Shown here: piece after piece, positions 1 through 7,503 of the stretch | How the letters are laid out: each line of letters starts with the position of its first letter | Position numbering within the stretch: the first letter of the stretch is position 1 | Origin: Flammula alnicola | Lineage: Eukaryota > Basidiomycota > Agaricomycetes > Agaricales > Strophariaceae | DNA length: 11,565 nucleotides | Assembly (NCBI GenBank): GCA_015499995.1 | Contig: JADNRV010000834.1 | Coordinates: 1-11,565, forward strand | Reading direction: 5' to 3' | Translations under genes and position numbers: made by a program | Notes under the pieces: model-generated | The model's database searches: none | Told to the model about the DNA's origin: nothing | Seen by the model: the letters and a program-made list of their open reading frames with translations, nothing else

Positions 1-531
1 TCAAAGATCGAGAAGAAGCACTTGCGGCACATGAACTAGCCCGAGCAAGAATAGCCGAACGTCGCCAATCGAGATTCGTCCCCTTCAAGAAAGGACAAAG
101 AGTCTGGTTGGATTCACGAAATCTCAAGACGTTACAACAAAAAGATGGCACCTAAACGGGAAGGACCATTTTTGATCAAAGACGTTCTGGGACCCCTAAC
201 CTATCGACTCCAACTCCCGAAACACTGGAGAATTCACGACGTCTTCCACGCTGTCCTCTTGATGCCTTATGTGGAAAATGAGATTCATGGGAAGAATTTC
301 ACACAGCCTCCTCCGGATCTCATCGACGGAGAAGAAGAATACGAAGTCGACTCAATCCTGAACCACGAGAAACTCCGAAACGGCCGATACCGATTCCTCA
401 TCAAATGGAAAGGCTATTCGGTCGAAGAGGCCAATTGGGAAAATGAAAGCGGGCTTACAAATGCACAGGAAATCCTCACGGCTTACAAACAACGAGTCCA
501 CCTCCCGCCCTACCAGAAACGTCAAACTTAG
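1..531 (+). pseudogene. Pol C-terminus: integrase tail and chromodomain, frameshifted
   Basis: This is the end of a Ty3/gypsy polyprotein. Positions 3-131 encode the basic integrase tail (FVPFKKGQRVWLDSRNLKT) in frame 3. From about 133 the reading continues in frame 1 with KKMAPKREGPFLI, then the conserved IHDVFHAVLL block and a PPPDLIDGEEEYEV linker. The chromodomain follows (about 340-500): YEVDSILNH, FLIKWKGY and ANWENE supply the aromatic residues that in this family form the methyl-lysine cage and direct integration to heterochromatin. The frame change between 131 and 133 (a net +1, or loss of two bases) gives a stop at 153-155 in the original frame, so this copy cannot make an intact integrase. 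The ATG at 145 is an internal methionine, not a real start. The stop is TAG at 529-531. Confidence 0.9.
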
Positions 532-1122
532 ACGCTCACAGCCTACCGCACAATCAAGCACAGCCACCATTTCATACGACATGTGGATCCCAACATTCTA
601 TTTCGAATCCCTTCTGTTCATCGAGCCCAGTCATCGCCACCACCTAGACCGTATTCAACGCGATGCCCACCCTTATTCAAAGAAGGATGGACCCCCATTC
701 GACGAGAAACAGACGACATATTGAGAGATGCGAAAAGGGAAGAGGACAATTTACGAGAGATCGCGAGGAGGATGGAACACAGACGACAGGAGCTAGAGGA
801 ATCCTAAACGACAAAGGAATCCCTACTAAACTACAAGCTTCACACACACTGCCCCAACTCTCGACACTCCGAGTCATTACTGACTCACCCGAACCTTCTT
901 CGAGGTTCTCCACAGCCTCGCCGGACCCGACCCACTCATTTTTGGTCGCCGACCTATCAAGAAGAGTCAGTCGGAACCGACACTCCAACTGCTCCGAAAA
1001 ATCAACAAGTCAATCGAAGACTTAGTCAAGTCATTCCGGAAACACACCCAGTAAAACGACTCAGAACCAGTCAAAACGACACCGCCCTCCTCTCGCACAG
1101 ACCAGGAGACCTTAGTATATAA
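532..1122 (+). other. Open stretch in the pol frame after the chromodomain stop, interrupted once
   Basis: Downstream of the pol stop the same frame stays open for 91 codons to TAA at 805-807, and then for 104 more codons to TAA at 1120-1122. The first block ends in a charged, probably helical segment (DDILRDAKREEDNLREIA) that looks more like protein than noise. The second block is rich in Arg, Pro and Thr. No known domain is recognised. It could be an extension of Pol reached by stop readthrough, a separate decayed ORF, or chance. The second stop overlaps the TATA-like sequence of the next ORF. Other frames over this stretch are also partly open, which lowers confidence. Confidence 0.3.
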
Positions 1123-1123
1123 A
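1116..1123 (+). promoter_or_regulatory. TATA box upstream of the extra 3' ORF
   Basis: The sequence TATATAAA lies 44 nt before the ATG at 1168. The interval is a short pyrimidine- and adenine-rich leader (ATAACTCCCCATTCCACTC...AAAC before ATG), typical of fungal start regions. It suggests that the downstream ORF is transcribed from an internal subgenomic promoter rather than as part of the gag-pol transcript. This is inference from motif and spacing only. Confidence 0.5.
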
Positions 1124-1167
1124 TTGTATCTTCTGTACCATAACTCCCCATTCCACTCTACTCAAAC

Positions 1168-1776
1168 ATGTCTACCACCTCTAACGTTATCGATCAGATC
1201 ATTGCCAACACCGAGGACCTTTCCCTTGAAGAAACCTCACTCAACTCCGCCCAAGAGCCAGTCGACGGCAACCACACTACCGCGAACGCCACAAGCACCC
1301 CAGAATCTCGCCGAGCGGCCATAGAGGTCGTATTCAACAGAGTTCGTAGCAACACTGATGCGGCAGATCGCCCCGAGGGGCCTGGTCCTAACTCCGCTGA
1401 AGCCGAAGTCGAAGACGGCGAAATCCCTCAACTCGTCCCAGACTCCGACAACTTCGGCTGGGGAGCCGCTCCTGTGCCGGATGCATCCAACTGGGCCACT
1501 CCAACGGAGACCAACATCACCTACGAGGAATACCGCAACAGGATCGTCACTGAACAAGACTACGACCAAGTCCGCCGTCTGGTCAGAAACAACACCCTAT
1601 TGTCCTATGACGTGGAAATCCTCCACAACACCCACCAGACCATCACTTCTCTTCGTGCGGAATTGCTCCGATTACAGGCATATGCACATACCACTTTCGA
1701 CAACGCAATATGGCATGGACTGCAACGCCAAGTCCAAGCCATGTTTGAACTACGAAGGACTTTCGTCCCAACTTGA
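1168..1776 (+). CDS. Extra ORF downstream of pol, acidic N-terminus plus helical domain (Gag/nucleocapsid-like?)
   Basis: An intact frame of 202 codons starts at ATG in a good fungal context (AAACATGTCTACC). Residues 1-110 are acidic, low in hydrophobics and rich in Ser, Thr, Asn and Pro, so probably disordered. Residues 110-200 look helical and amphipathic (TYEEYRNRIV, QVRRLVRNNT, SLRAELLRLQ, LQRQVQAMFELRR). The frame ends at TGA 1774-1776. Sequence in the next frames continues with protein-like composition and then two zinc knuckles, so the original protein was probably about 340 residues: a helical domain followed by a nucleic-acid-binding tail. That layout resembles a small Gag capsid-nucleocapsid protein, but I recognise no family. 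It lies between pol and the 3' LTR, where some elements carry env-like or accessory genes; no signal peptide or membrane segment is visible, so an envelope role is not supported. Confidence 0.6.
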   Translation: MSTTSNVIDQIIANTEDLSLEETSLNSAQEPVDGNHTTANATSTPESRRAAIEVVFNRVRSNTDAADRPEGPGPNSAEAEVEDGEIPQLVPDSDNFGWGAAPVPDASNWATPTETNITYEEYRNRIVTEQDYDQVRRLVRNNTLLSYDVEILHNTHQTITSLRAELLRLQAYAHTTFDNAIWHGLQRQVQAMFELRRTFVPT

Positions 1777-1975
1777 GGAAGTACACCTGCCGGGCCGAGA
1801 ACCCTTCGGAGGACCCCCCACGTCCAGTTTGTCCCACCATTATCGTCGAGAGGTCAGACCCCTCTAGTTCCTCCTCTACCAACCGAAGCGGACGCACCAG
1901 ATCCTCGGCATACCACACGGCGCCCAGTCACCCATCACAGGCCGACAGCGCCCCACGTACAACTCTCATCGCCGC

Positions 1976-2077
1976 TGCTATGCCTGCAACTCGTCACACC
2001 ACGTCAAGAAAAACTGTGCTCGCTATGTCTGCCGAAGCTGCCATGTTCACGCCCCGGGGCACACCACCAACGACTGC
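1976..2077 (+). other. Two tandem CCHC zinc knuckles
   Basis: In frame 2 the first knuckle reads CYACNSSHHVKKNC, an exact CX2CX4HX4C. After four residues (ARYV) the second reads CRSCHVHAPGHTTNDC, a CX2CX6HX4C variant with the usual Gly before the His. Such pairs bind single-stranded nucleic acid in retroelement nucleocapsids. Basic residues (H, K, R) around the first knuckle fit RNA binding. All eight metal ligands are present even though the surrounding ORF is frameshifted. Confidence 0.85.
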
Positions 2078-2175
2078 CCACGATGGGGTTCCAGCAGCGA
2101 CAGCGACAGCATCGAAGTCTACTTCATGCCGCCGGTGAACCGGTGCAAGTTTAGGTCGATACGGAGTCTCGACAT

Positions 2176-2185
2176 AGGAAGGGGG
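2176..2185 (+). promoter_or_regulatory. Polypurine tract for plus-strand priming
   Basis: AGGAAGGGGG lies three bases before the LTR. A purine run immediately 5' of the 3' LTR is the standard plus-strand primer of LTR retroelements. Here it also codes for the last residues of the zinc-knuckle frame. Confidence 0.8.
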
Positions 2186-2337
2186 TAATGTTACGACCGT
2201 TTCATTTCTTTCATTTCATTTATCTTATCTTATCTTCACCCACACTTAGATGTACGCCAGCTATACTGGACACTTTCTATTTTAGTATGAGTACCTTCCC
2301 GGTTCCGGACTATTTATAGCTTCCATACTTATGCATC

Positions 2338-2361
2338 CTCGACGACACTATTATCGTCGAG
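2338..2361 (+). repeat. Hairpin in LTR U3
   Basis: CTCGACGA (2338-2345) and TCGTCGAG (2354-2361) are perfect reverse complements separated by 8 nt. It lies about 100 bp upstream of the LTR TATA box, where a factor-binding palindrome would be expected, but no function can be shown. Confidence 0.5.
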
Positions 2362-2462
2362 AGGACTCTCCTCTCTCCATTCTGACTCCTCCACATTCCT
2401 GACTCCATTCTAACGACTCTAAAGGAGTCACTTTATCATGGTCTGTGCACACTCAGAACTAG

Positions 2463-2470
2463 TATAAATA
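2463..2470 (+). promoter_or_regulatory. LTR TATA box
   Basis: TATAAATA inside the LTR, 275 bp from its left end, is the best candidate core promoter for the element's genomic transcript. A weaker TATTTATA sits near 2311. Confidence 0.6.
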
Positions 2471-2552
2471 TCGTAGACACACAACGATGTACTTTAGCTA
2501 GTTCTTGAGAATCTAGACTTCTTGTCTTGCCTCTCTCCTCGCCACGAACGTC

Positions 2553-2603
2553 TAAGCTCGTCGAGCCTCTAGACACGATCACTTAAGCTCGTCTGAGCCT
2601 CTA
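2553..2603 (+). repeat. Imperfect 19-20 bp direct repeat in the LTR
   Basis: TAAGCTCGTCGAGCCTCTA (2553-2571) recurs as TAAGCTCGTCTGAGCCTCTA (2584-2603), differing by one inserted base, with a 31-bp period. It lies downstream of the TATA box, so probably in the transcribed R/U5 part. Confidence 0.7.
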
Positions 2604-2734
2604 AGTGCGAACGATCCGATCCCAGCACTTCTTGACACGACTTAGGAATCACTGGTTGCTTGACTTCGACGTCGCAATCACGTTGTTTCTTGCTAGTCGT
2701 AACAGGCCCCTTCCAATCCTCTCCCCTCATTGTG

Positions 2735-2887
2735 TCAGTCCAACCTCAGCAACCCGGTACCCCCGACAAACTCAGGATATGCCAACACCTTTCCAAAGCC
2801 ACCAGACTCCACGCATCCGTCAATTCGTACATTCAGAAAGAAGACTTCCCTACCCGTTTCGACACCGCAACAAAGGTAGCTAATATC
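2735..2887 (+). pseudogene. Possible exon remnant of an unrecognised host gene, cut by the retrotransposon
   Basis: Shortly after the LTR a frame encodes CQHLSKATRLHASVNSYI followed by DFPTRFDTATKVANI, which has globular-protein character, and then meets GTGAGT at 2888, a good fungal 5' splice site. The frame has no start of its own, and the upstream part would have been displaced by the LTR insertion. I do not recognise the family. A chance open frame is the alternative. A matching downstream exon is not evident, though a pyrimidine tract ending in AAG occurs near 2940. Confidence 0.3.
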
Positions 2888-3052
2888 GTGAGTCTTCATA
2901 CCCTCAGTCCTTCCCCTCCCATTTCTTTCTCTTCCTTAAGCACCTCTTTGCATTTCGTGCAAGAGGTTGCGTTCTCTTCTCGCCGCCAATGCGGATTGGG
3001 GTATTTGTGCTTCCAGCACGTTACCCAGGACAGTCGGTCCTCATCTCTCCAC

Positions 3053-3136
3053 ACGCTGAGTGCGTCGATTCATGTTTCCACATGTTGAGTGTGTCGATTA
3101 TGTTTCGCATGCCGAGTGCGTTGATTGATGCTTCCG
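3053..3136 (+). repeat. Three imperfect tandem copies of a ~28-bp unit
   Basis: Units begin at about 3053, 3080 and 3108 and share the core GAGTGCGTCGATT..ATG.TTCC with scattered substitutions (GAGTGTGTCGATT, GAGTGCGTTGATT). They lie 85-170 bp upstream of the beta-galactosidase ATG and could have been promoter elements. Confidence 0.65.
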
Positions 3137-3141
3137 CGCGT

Positions 3142-3179
3142 TTTGTTTCACAGGCCATTGTTTGTTTCAAAGGCCATCG
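3142..3179 (+). repeat. Tandem 19-bp duplication upstream of the beta-galactosidase start
   Basis: TTTGTTTCACAGGCCATTG (3142-3160) is followed directly by TTTGTTTCAAAGGCCATCG (3161-3179), with two mismatches. The GGCCAT core is about 42 and 61 bp from the ATG. No TATA box is apparent here, so these may lie in the leader. Confidence 0.75.
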
Positions 3180-3459
3180 TTGTTTGTAATGTTTGCATTC
3201 AACATCCATCACTCAGACTGATGCCCCCGAGGTGGCTGTGGGTCGCGGCCTGGCTGCTACTTTCTGTCGTCTTCACTCTTGCTGGACCTACTCAAGCTTC
3301 AACACTCAATTCGCCCACTTGCAATGAGCTCCACAACGTCGACTCCAACTCATCATCTAGTTCAGGCTCCATGCCTGTGATCAGTCCCAGGACAATCACC
3401 AATGAAGTTCAGTACGACAGCTACAGTCTCATTCTGCGCGGTCAAAGAGTCTTTATATA

Positions 3460-6400
3460 GTGAGTAGTCATCAGTGCTGCATTTTTTCTTCAACCAAACT
3501 TCGCGAGATCCCAGCTCCGGTGAATTTCACACCTTCCGGCTCCCTGTACCCTCGCTCTGGCCAGACATCCTCCAGAAGATAAAAGCTGCTGGGTTCAACG
3601 CCATTAGCGTTTATACCCATATGGGACAGATTAATCCCTCTCGCGGTGTCGTTGACTTTAATGGCTACCGTGCACTTCAGCCGCTGTTCGATGCCGCAAA
3701 AGAATCTGGTATCTGGATCATTCTTTGACCCGGTATATTTCTAGAAAAATTAAAATGTGCATGAGATCTGATTTAATTCATTCTACTTTTACTGTAGGTC
3801 CCGTAAGTAAAATAGAGTATTCTACTATGCAATCTGCGATCAGTACATCAATGGGGAGACCTCGGTGGGCGGTGTTTCACATTGGATAACCACAGAAATT
3901 GCTGGGCAACCTCGGTCGAATGATACAGATTACACAGCGGCATGGAAGGACTATATCGCTGGTATTATCAAAGTTACAGCACCCAACCAAATCTCCTCAG
4001 GAGGATCTGTAATCGGCAAGTCAATTCATCCTTAAAGTGTTCCTTCGATCTGACTGAAACTACCATTATAACAGCGATACAAGTCGGTAAGTCTGTGTCT
4101 ACATGATCAGATTTTTTTTTTCTAATTGACACTGCAGACAACGAATTCTCACAGAGTCCTGCCTTCCATGCTGCGTACTTCATTGAGCTTGAAGACGTCT
4201 ATCACAATTCACCGATTGATGTCCCTCTCACTTACAATGATCCCGGCATGGGATCCAGTTTCATAAACGGAACTGTAGGTTCATTTTCCATCTATAACCC
4301 GCCTCGCTCAGGCAACATTGTTCCATTTAGGGTGCAGTCGATCTTTACGGGTTTGTTCTCCGCTTTTTATTGTATACATCTTGTTCATCACGCATTCTTA
4401 GTTTTGATGAGTATCCTCAACAATACGATTGCACGCATCAAACTTGGAACCCCGTCCCGACAAATTATTATTCCTACCATGCTCAAGTCAATTCCTCGAA
4501 GCCACAATTTATCCCAGGCAGTGCGTAATCATGACTTGCCTTCTTTCGTACAGTCTTAACCGCGCTATGATAAAGAATTCCAAAGTGGAGCAGGGGATTC
4601 TTGGGGCCTTGCATCACCAGGTATGCTGGTTCATTGTATCCTGAATTCTTGATGACCAAAGATTCTTTCCAAGGATATGGTGGATGCAGGTTGCTAACCA
4701 GCCCTGATTTCCTATCGGTCTTCAATCTTGACCTATGGGCAAGTAATGCAAAAAATGATTAACTTTTATATATTTTACGGGTACATCGATATCACCCTTA
4801 CCGTCTCCTTTGTCTCAAGAATCTTCCAGTGGAACTTCCTGGGGCGCCATTCCTTACCCAGGTATCTACACTTCATATGACTATGGTGCCACAGTACGAA
4901 TATTGCTCTTAATATGCTTCTTGTTACTGATGAGTTGATGTCCATAGATCGCGGAGTCAAGGCAGCTGACCACCAAATTCAATGAGATGAAGAGACAGGG
5001 ACTGTTCCTTCGCAGCTCTCCTGATTCTACAAGACAGATTGGGTAGCAGACACGAACACAGAGCTTGCTATCTCAACCAACTCTGATCCTACATAACTGA
5101 ACTAAGGAATCCTGACACCCAAGCTGGATTCTTCGTCGCTAGACAGGCCAATTCCACCTCAATGTAAGTGTAACTATCTCCCTTAAACAGCACAGTGTTG
5201 AAATATCCCACCGTAGATCGACTATAACCTTCAAACTAAATGTGACGTCCTCTGCTGGTGCTCTCCAGATTCCACTTGTGGCCCCAGCCATCACCATAGG
5301 TGGTCGCCAGTCCAAAGTCATCATGACTGATTACAGTTTCGGATCCTCCTCTAAAGCTATGTACTCCACTGCACAGGTATTCTTCTCAGGAGTAATCAAT
5401 GGCCGCGATGTCTTTTCCTCCATGGAGACACTAACCAAACCCACGAAACTGCGCTCACGCTCACTGGTACCCTGAACAAGATAAAGCAATTGCCTCTCGT
5501 CACGCTTTCAAGGAACCAATCCGGGCTGCCGCACAGTACCACTGTCGTCAGCTTCATGGCGGGCATAAACGGTCTCGTTACCGTCTGGGATCTGATAATC
5601 AACTGGTGTTGTTACTGACACCGACACCGCCGCGACTTTCTGGTCTCCACTCATTGCACCAGTATCTACTAATCCTTCAGCCATTACTGGGGCATCGGCA
5701 CAAACGAGTCGGTAATCATAGGAGGCACCTTGTCTGGAATGCTAGCATATTAGGATCCACCTTCGCCTTGCGCGGAGACCTCCAAGCGGCCGTCCAACTC
5801 ACTGTTATTGCACCGAGGAGCGTGAGAACTATCACCTGGAACGGAGCCAGGGTTCCTATTGATAACGCAGCGTCTTCTACCATTACTTCTCGGGGTGGAT
5901 TTGTCGGCCAACTAGCACTCAAATTGTCCTTATCTAATATTCAAGCTACTTAGTTGACTGGGTGGAAATATCAGGATAGCTTGCCTGAGATTCAAAAAGG
6001 ATTCGATGACAGCTCATGGACGGTGGTGAATCATACGACTATGAATATCCCTTACCCGCCATACTACAGCGATGGAAGAATTTTATATGGATGTGATTAT
6101 GGCTTGTACGTATCTCATTTAAATTAAATGTTTTTTCCGTTTTTACTAGTCCTCTTCTTCTCAGCTGCGAGAATATGGTCCTCTGGCGAGGCCATTTCAT
6201 GGCAACTGGCCAAGAAAAGAGCGTACATCTGTCCGTCAATGGGGGTCAAAGTTCGTGGTGTCCCCAAAATTTCATTTTCCTTGATTAACGGGATTCACTT
6301 GCAGATTTTGCGGCGAGCGTATGGTTAAACAATATCTTCTTGAATAGCTACACAGTGTGAGCGCTCTATTTCCTTCTGAAGTATGTGATTTTCAGACTCT

Positions 6401-7273
6401 AATTCTAGCTCGAACACCGAAGAGTTTAATCAAATGTTCGTGTTCCCAGATGATGCACAATTGCCCCTTACTAACCACATTGGTATAGGATAATATGGGG
6501 TTGGACGAGAATGGGTATAACCGTAAGGCTTAAATCTATATGGAAACAATTGAGTGTCTGACTGACTTCCTTCTCATAGCTCTGAATGTACTCAAGAGCC
6601 CTCGTGGTATTAGAGGGTTCCAACTGGATACAGGCAGGACTTTCACCGAATGGAAAGTGCAAGGGAAGGTTGGTGGCTACAAGAAGTACATTTTCAAGTA
6701 TTCTACTCGTTTCACCGTTAATATAACACATTCTTCTCAGCTTCCCAGACAAAGTACGGGGTAAGCTTCATCCTTTGTTTTCCTTCAGTGCAAGTACACT
6801 CTCTTATGGTCGCCTGATCATACATGTACACAGGTGTTCTTAACGAGGGAGGTCTCTTCGGAGAATGGAAAGGCTGGCATCTACCCTCGTTCTCGACCAT
6901 CGGCTGGGAATCTCGTCCGATGTCGTCAGGATTACCGAATGGGGCGGGTGTCGGTTTTTTTGTTATGACATTCGACTTGAATATTCAGGGGATCGATGCA
7001 ATGATGTCATTCACGTTTACCGAGCCATTGGACAGGCATATAGGGCATGCCTGTTCGTGAACGGCTGGATGATGGGTAAGCGTGTAGGTAACCTTGGGTA
7101 AGTAGAACTGCTTTCCAGTCGGGCGTACTTTTTTTTTTTTGATCACGATGTCCATAATGATATAAACCTCAAGCCAAGTTCCCGGTGCATGAAGGCATCC
7201 TCAATTATCATGGTAAAAAGTAGGTCATATTGCAAGGAAATTTTATAATGACAATTCTGACCATGTTTTTCAG
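3460..7273 (+). other. Inferred intron set of the beta-galactosidase pseudogene
   Basis: Introns were placed so that family-conserved residues join correctly: 3460-3514, 3733-3797, 3803-3843, 4016-4074 (GC donor), 4087-4137, 4275-4330, 4351-4401, 4518-4575 (GC donor) or 4521-4575, 4621-4673, 4781-4829, 4894-4947, 5164-5216, 6106-6164, 6251-6304, about 6355/6357-6395, 6515-6579, 6686-6740, 6761-6833, 7098-7165 (acceptor changed to AA) and 7220-7273. Most are 41-73 nt, as in basidiomycetes. Very short exons result: 3798-3802 (5 nt), 4075-4086 (12 nt) and 4331-4350 (20 nt). The introns at 4518 and 4621 end in the uncommon AAG. Those at 6355 and 6515 are the least certain because nearby frameshifts obscure the phase. 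Confidence 0.75.
3726..7165 (+). other. Catalogue of lesions in the beta-galactosidase pseudogene
   Basis: Nonsense: TGA 3726-3728 where the family has Arg (CGA), and TAG 5951-5953 where a Lys is expected. One-base insertion: A6 run at 4750-4755. Net one-base losses: near 5026, 5094, 5413, 5592, 5612, 5684, 5728 (or four bases) and 7030. Further breaks of uncertain size lie near 6488 (several bases missing before DNMGLDENG) and 6590. Splice lesions: GC donors at 4016 and 4518, and an acceptor AG changed to AA at 7164-7165. Each was inferred by following conserved protein sequence from one frame to the next, so the exact base is approximate. Confidence 0.75.
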
Positions 7274-7409
7274 CACTGTCGCTGTCGCAATTTGGTCCCT
7301 GATGAATACGACAATTTCACCTGGTCTTGAGCTCATCCTTGATGCTGCCGTCGAGGGTGGTGTAGGTAATGTTGTTACTGATAATCGGGTGTGGAGTCCG
7401 GTGGGATGA

Positions 7410-7503
7410 GAGTAGGAGATATGCTAAGTTAAAAGAGCAAGTTTGGCAATGAGAATATGATTCTTTGTACTGCATGACTACAATCCACTCAATGTACGAT
7501 CAT
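7410..7503. other. Short convergent intergenic region
   Basis: The beta-galactosidase and flavin oxidoreductase stops are only 94 bp apart and face each other. The DNA is AT-rich with no clear hairpin terminator. It would hold both 3' ends and polyadenylation signals, but no unmistakable AATAAA is visible. Confidence 0.6.

Larger units (their letters stand above)
1774..2188 (+). pseudogene. Frameshifted C-terminal part of the extra ORF with two zinc knuckles
   Basis: After the TGA at 1774-1776, frame 3 continues with LRKYTCRAENPSEDPP and a Ser/Arg-rich linker (DPSSSSSTNRSGR). Before about 1970 the plausible reading moves to frame 2, which encodes the zinc knuckles at 1976-2077 and then an acidic Ser-Asp tail, ending at TAA 2186-2188. 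Each change of frame is equivalent to the loss of one base. No convincing slippery heptamer is seen at either point, so mutation or sequence error is more likely than programmed frameshifting. The stop codon directly abuts the first base of the LTR, and the last codons run through the polypurine tract, so this coding region fills the whole space up to the LTR. Confidence 0.6.
1..2704 (+). mobile_element. 3' portion of a Ty3/gypsy chromovirus-type LTR retrotransposon
   Basis: The order read directly is: integrase C-terminal tail, chromodomain, a long region after the pol stop with extra open frames, a purine-rich tract, then a 3' LTR. The chromodomain at the end of Pol is the defining trait of the chromovirus branch of Ty3/gypsy. 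The 5' LTR, Gag, protease, reverse transcriptase and the integrase core lie upstream of the window. Between the pol stop (531) and the LTR (2189) there are about 1.66 kb, far more than the short spacer usual in this group, and this space holds an additional zinc-knuckle coding region. Frameshifts in pol and in the extra region suggest an inactive copy. The sequence after the LTR is GGCCC (2705-2709), the candidate target-site duplication, but the matching copy would lie outside the window. Confidence 0.9.
2189..2704 (+). repeat. 3' long terminal repeat, 516 bp
   Basis: The left end TGTTACGAC (2189-2197) is the perfect reverse complement of the right end GTCGTAACA (2696-2704), giving the canonical TG...CA termini. 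A polypurine tract precedes it. There is no tRNA primer-binding site after 2704, so this is a 3' LTR and not the start of another element. Inside are a pyrimidine/ATCTT-rich stretch (about 2200-2236), a TATA box at 2463-2470 that should set the U3/R border a few tens of bases downstream, an 8-bp hairpin and a short direct repeat. The boundaries are well supported internally but no second copy is available to confirm them. Confidence 0.93.
3221..7409 (+). pseudogene. GH35 beta-galactosidase (secreted, multi-exon), decayed
   Basis: The intact enzyme would hydrolyse terminal beta-galactosides outside the cell. The start is ATG 3221, followed by a signal peptide (MPPRWLWVAAWLLLSVVF, cleavage likely near TQA-S). 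The catalytic barrel shows SGEFHTFRLP, YTHMGQINPSRG, the acid/base Glu in QVDNEFS (Glu codon 4143-4145) and the nucleophile region P-E-F-Q-S-G split by an intron at 4517/4576. Later modules show LTYNDPG, GFDEYPQQYDC, ITIGGRQSKVI, ILGSTFALRGDL, VTVWD, RGFQLDTG and LFVNGWMMGKRVGNLG. The end is TGA 7407-7409 after NRVWSPVG, slightly short of the usual C-terminus. Overall length fits the roughly 1000-residue fungal family. Stops at 3726-3728 and 5951-5953 and many frameshifts show it cannot be translated as written. Family assignment is very secure. Confidence 0.95.

Noticed and set aside
677..988. Minus-strand open frame of 103 codons within the retroelement
   Set aside because: It has no recognised motif or promoter and lies opposite a region open in several frames, so it is probably a shadow.
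1755..1780. Programmed -1 frameshift joining the extra ORF to the zinc-knuckle region
   Set aside because: The net shift is in the right direction but no slippery heptamer or downstream structure is evident, and two shifts are needed. A pair of one-base losses fits the rest of the window better.
1..2188. Extra ORF as an envelope gene
   Set aside because: It has no signal peptide, transmembrane segment or fusion motif. Zinc knuckles indicate nucleic-acid binding instead.
2189..2704. LTR read as the 5' LTR of a second element
   Set aside because: No primer-binding site or gag follows 2704, while a polypurine tract precedes 2189. It is the 3' LTR.
3053..3136. CRISPR-like array
   Set aside because: Only three degenerate, directly adjacent units without unique spacers, in a eukaryotic sequence. 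It is a small tandem repeat.
3474..3728. Stand-alone short gene
   Set aside because: It is exon 2 of the beta-galactosidase, opened in the preceding intron and ended by the nonsense codon.
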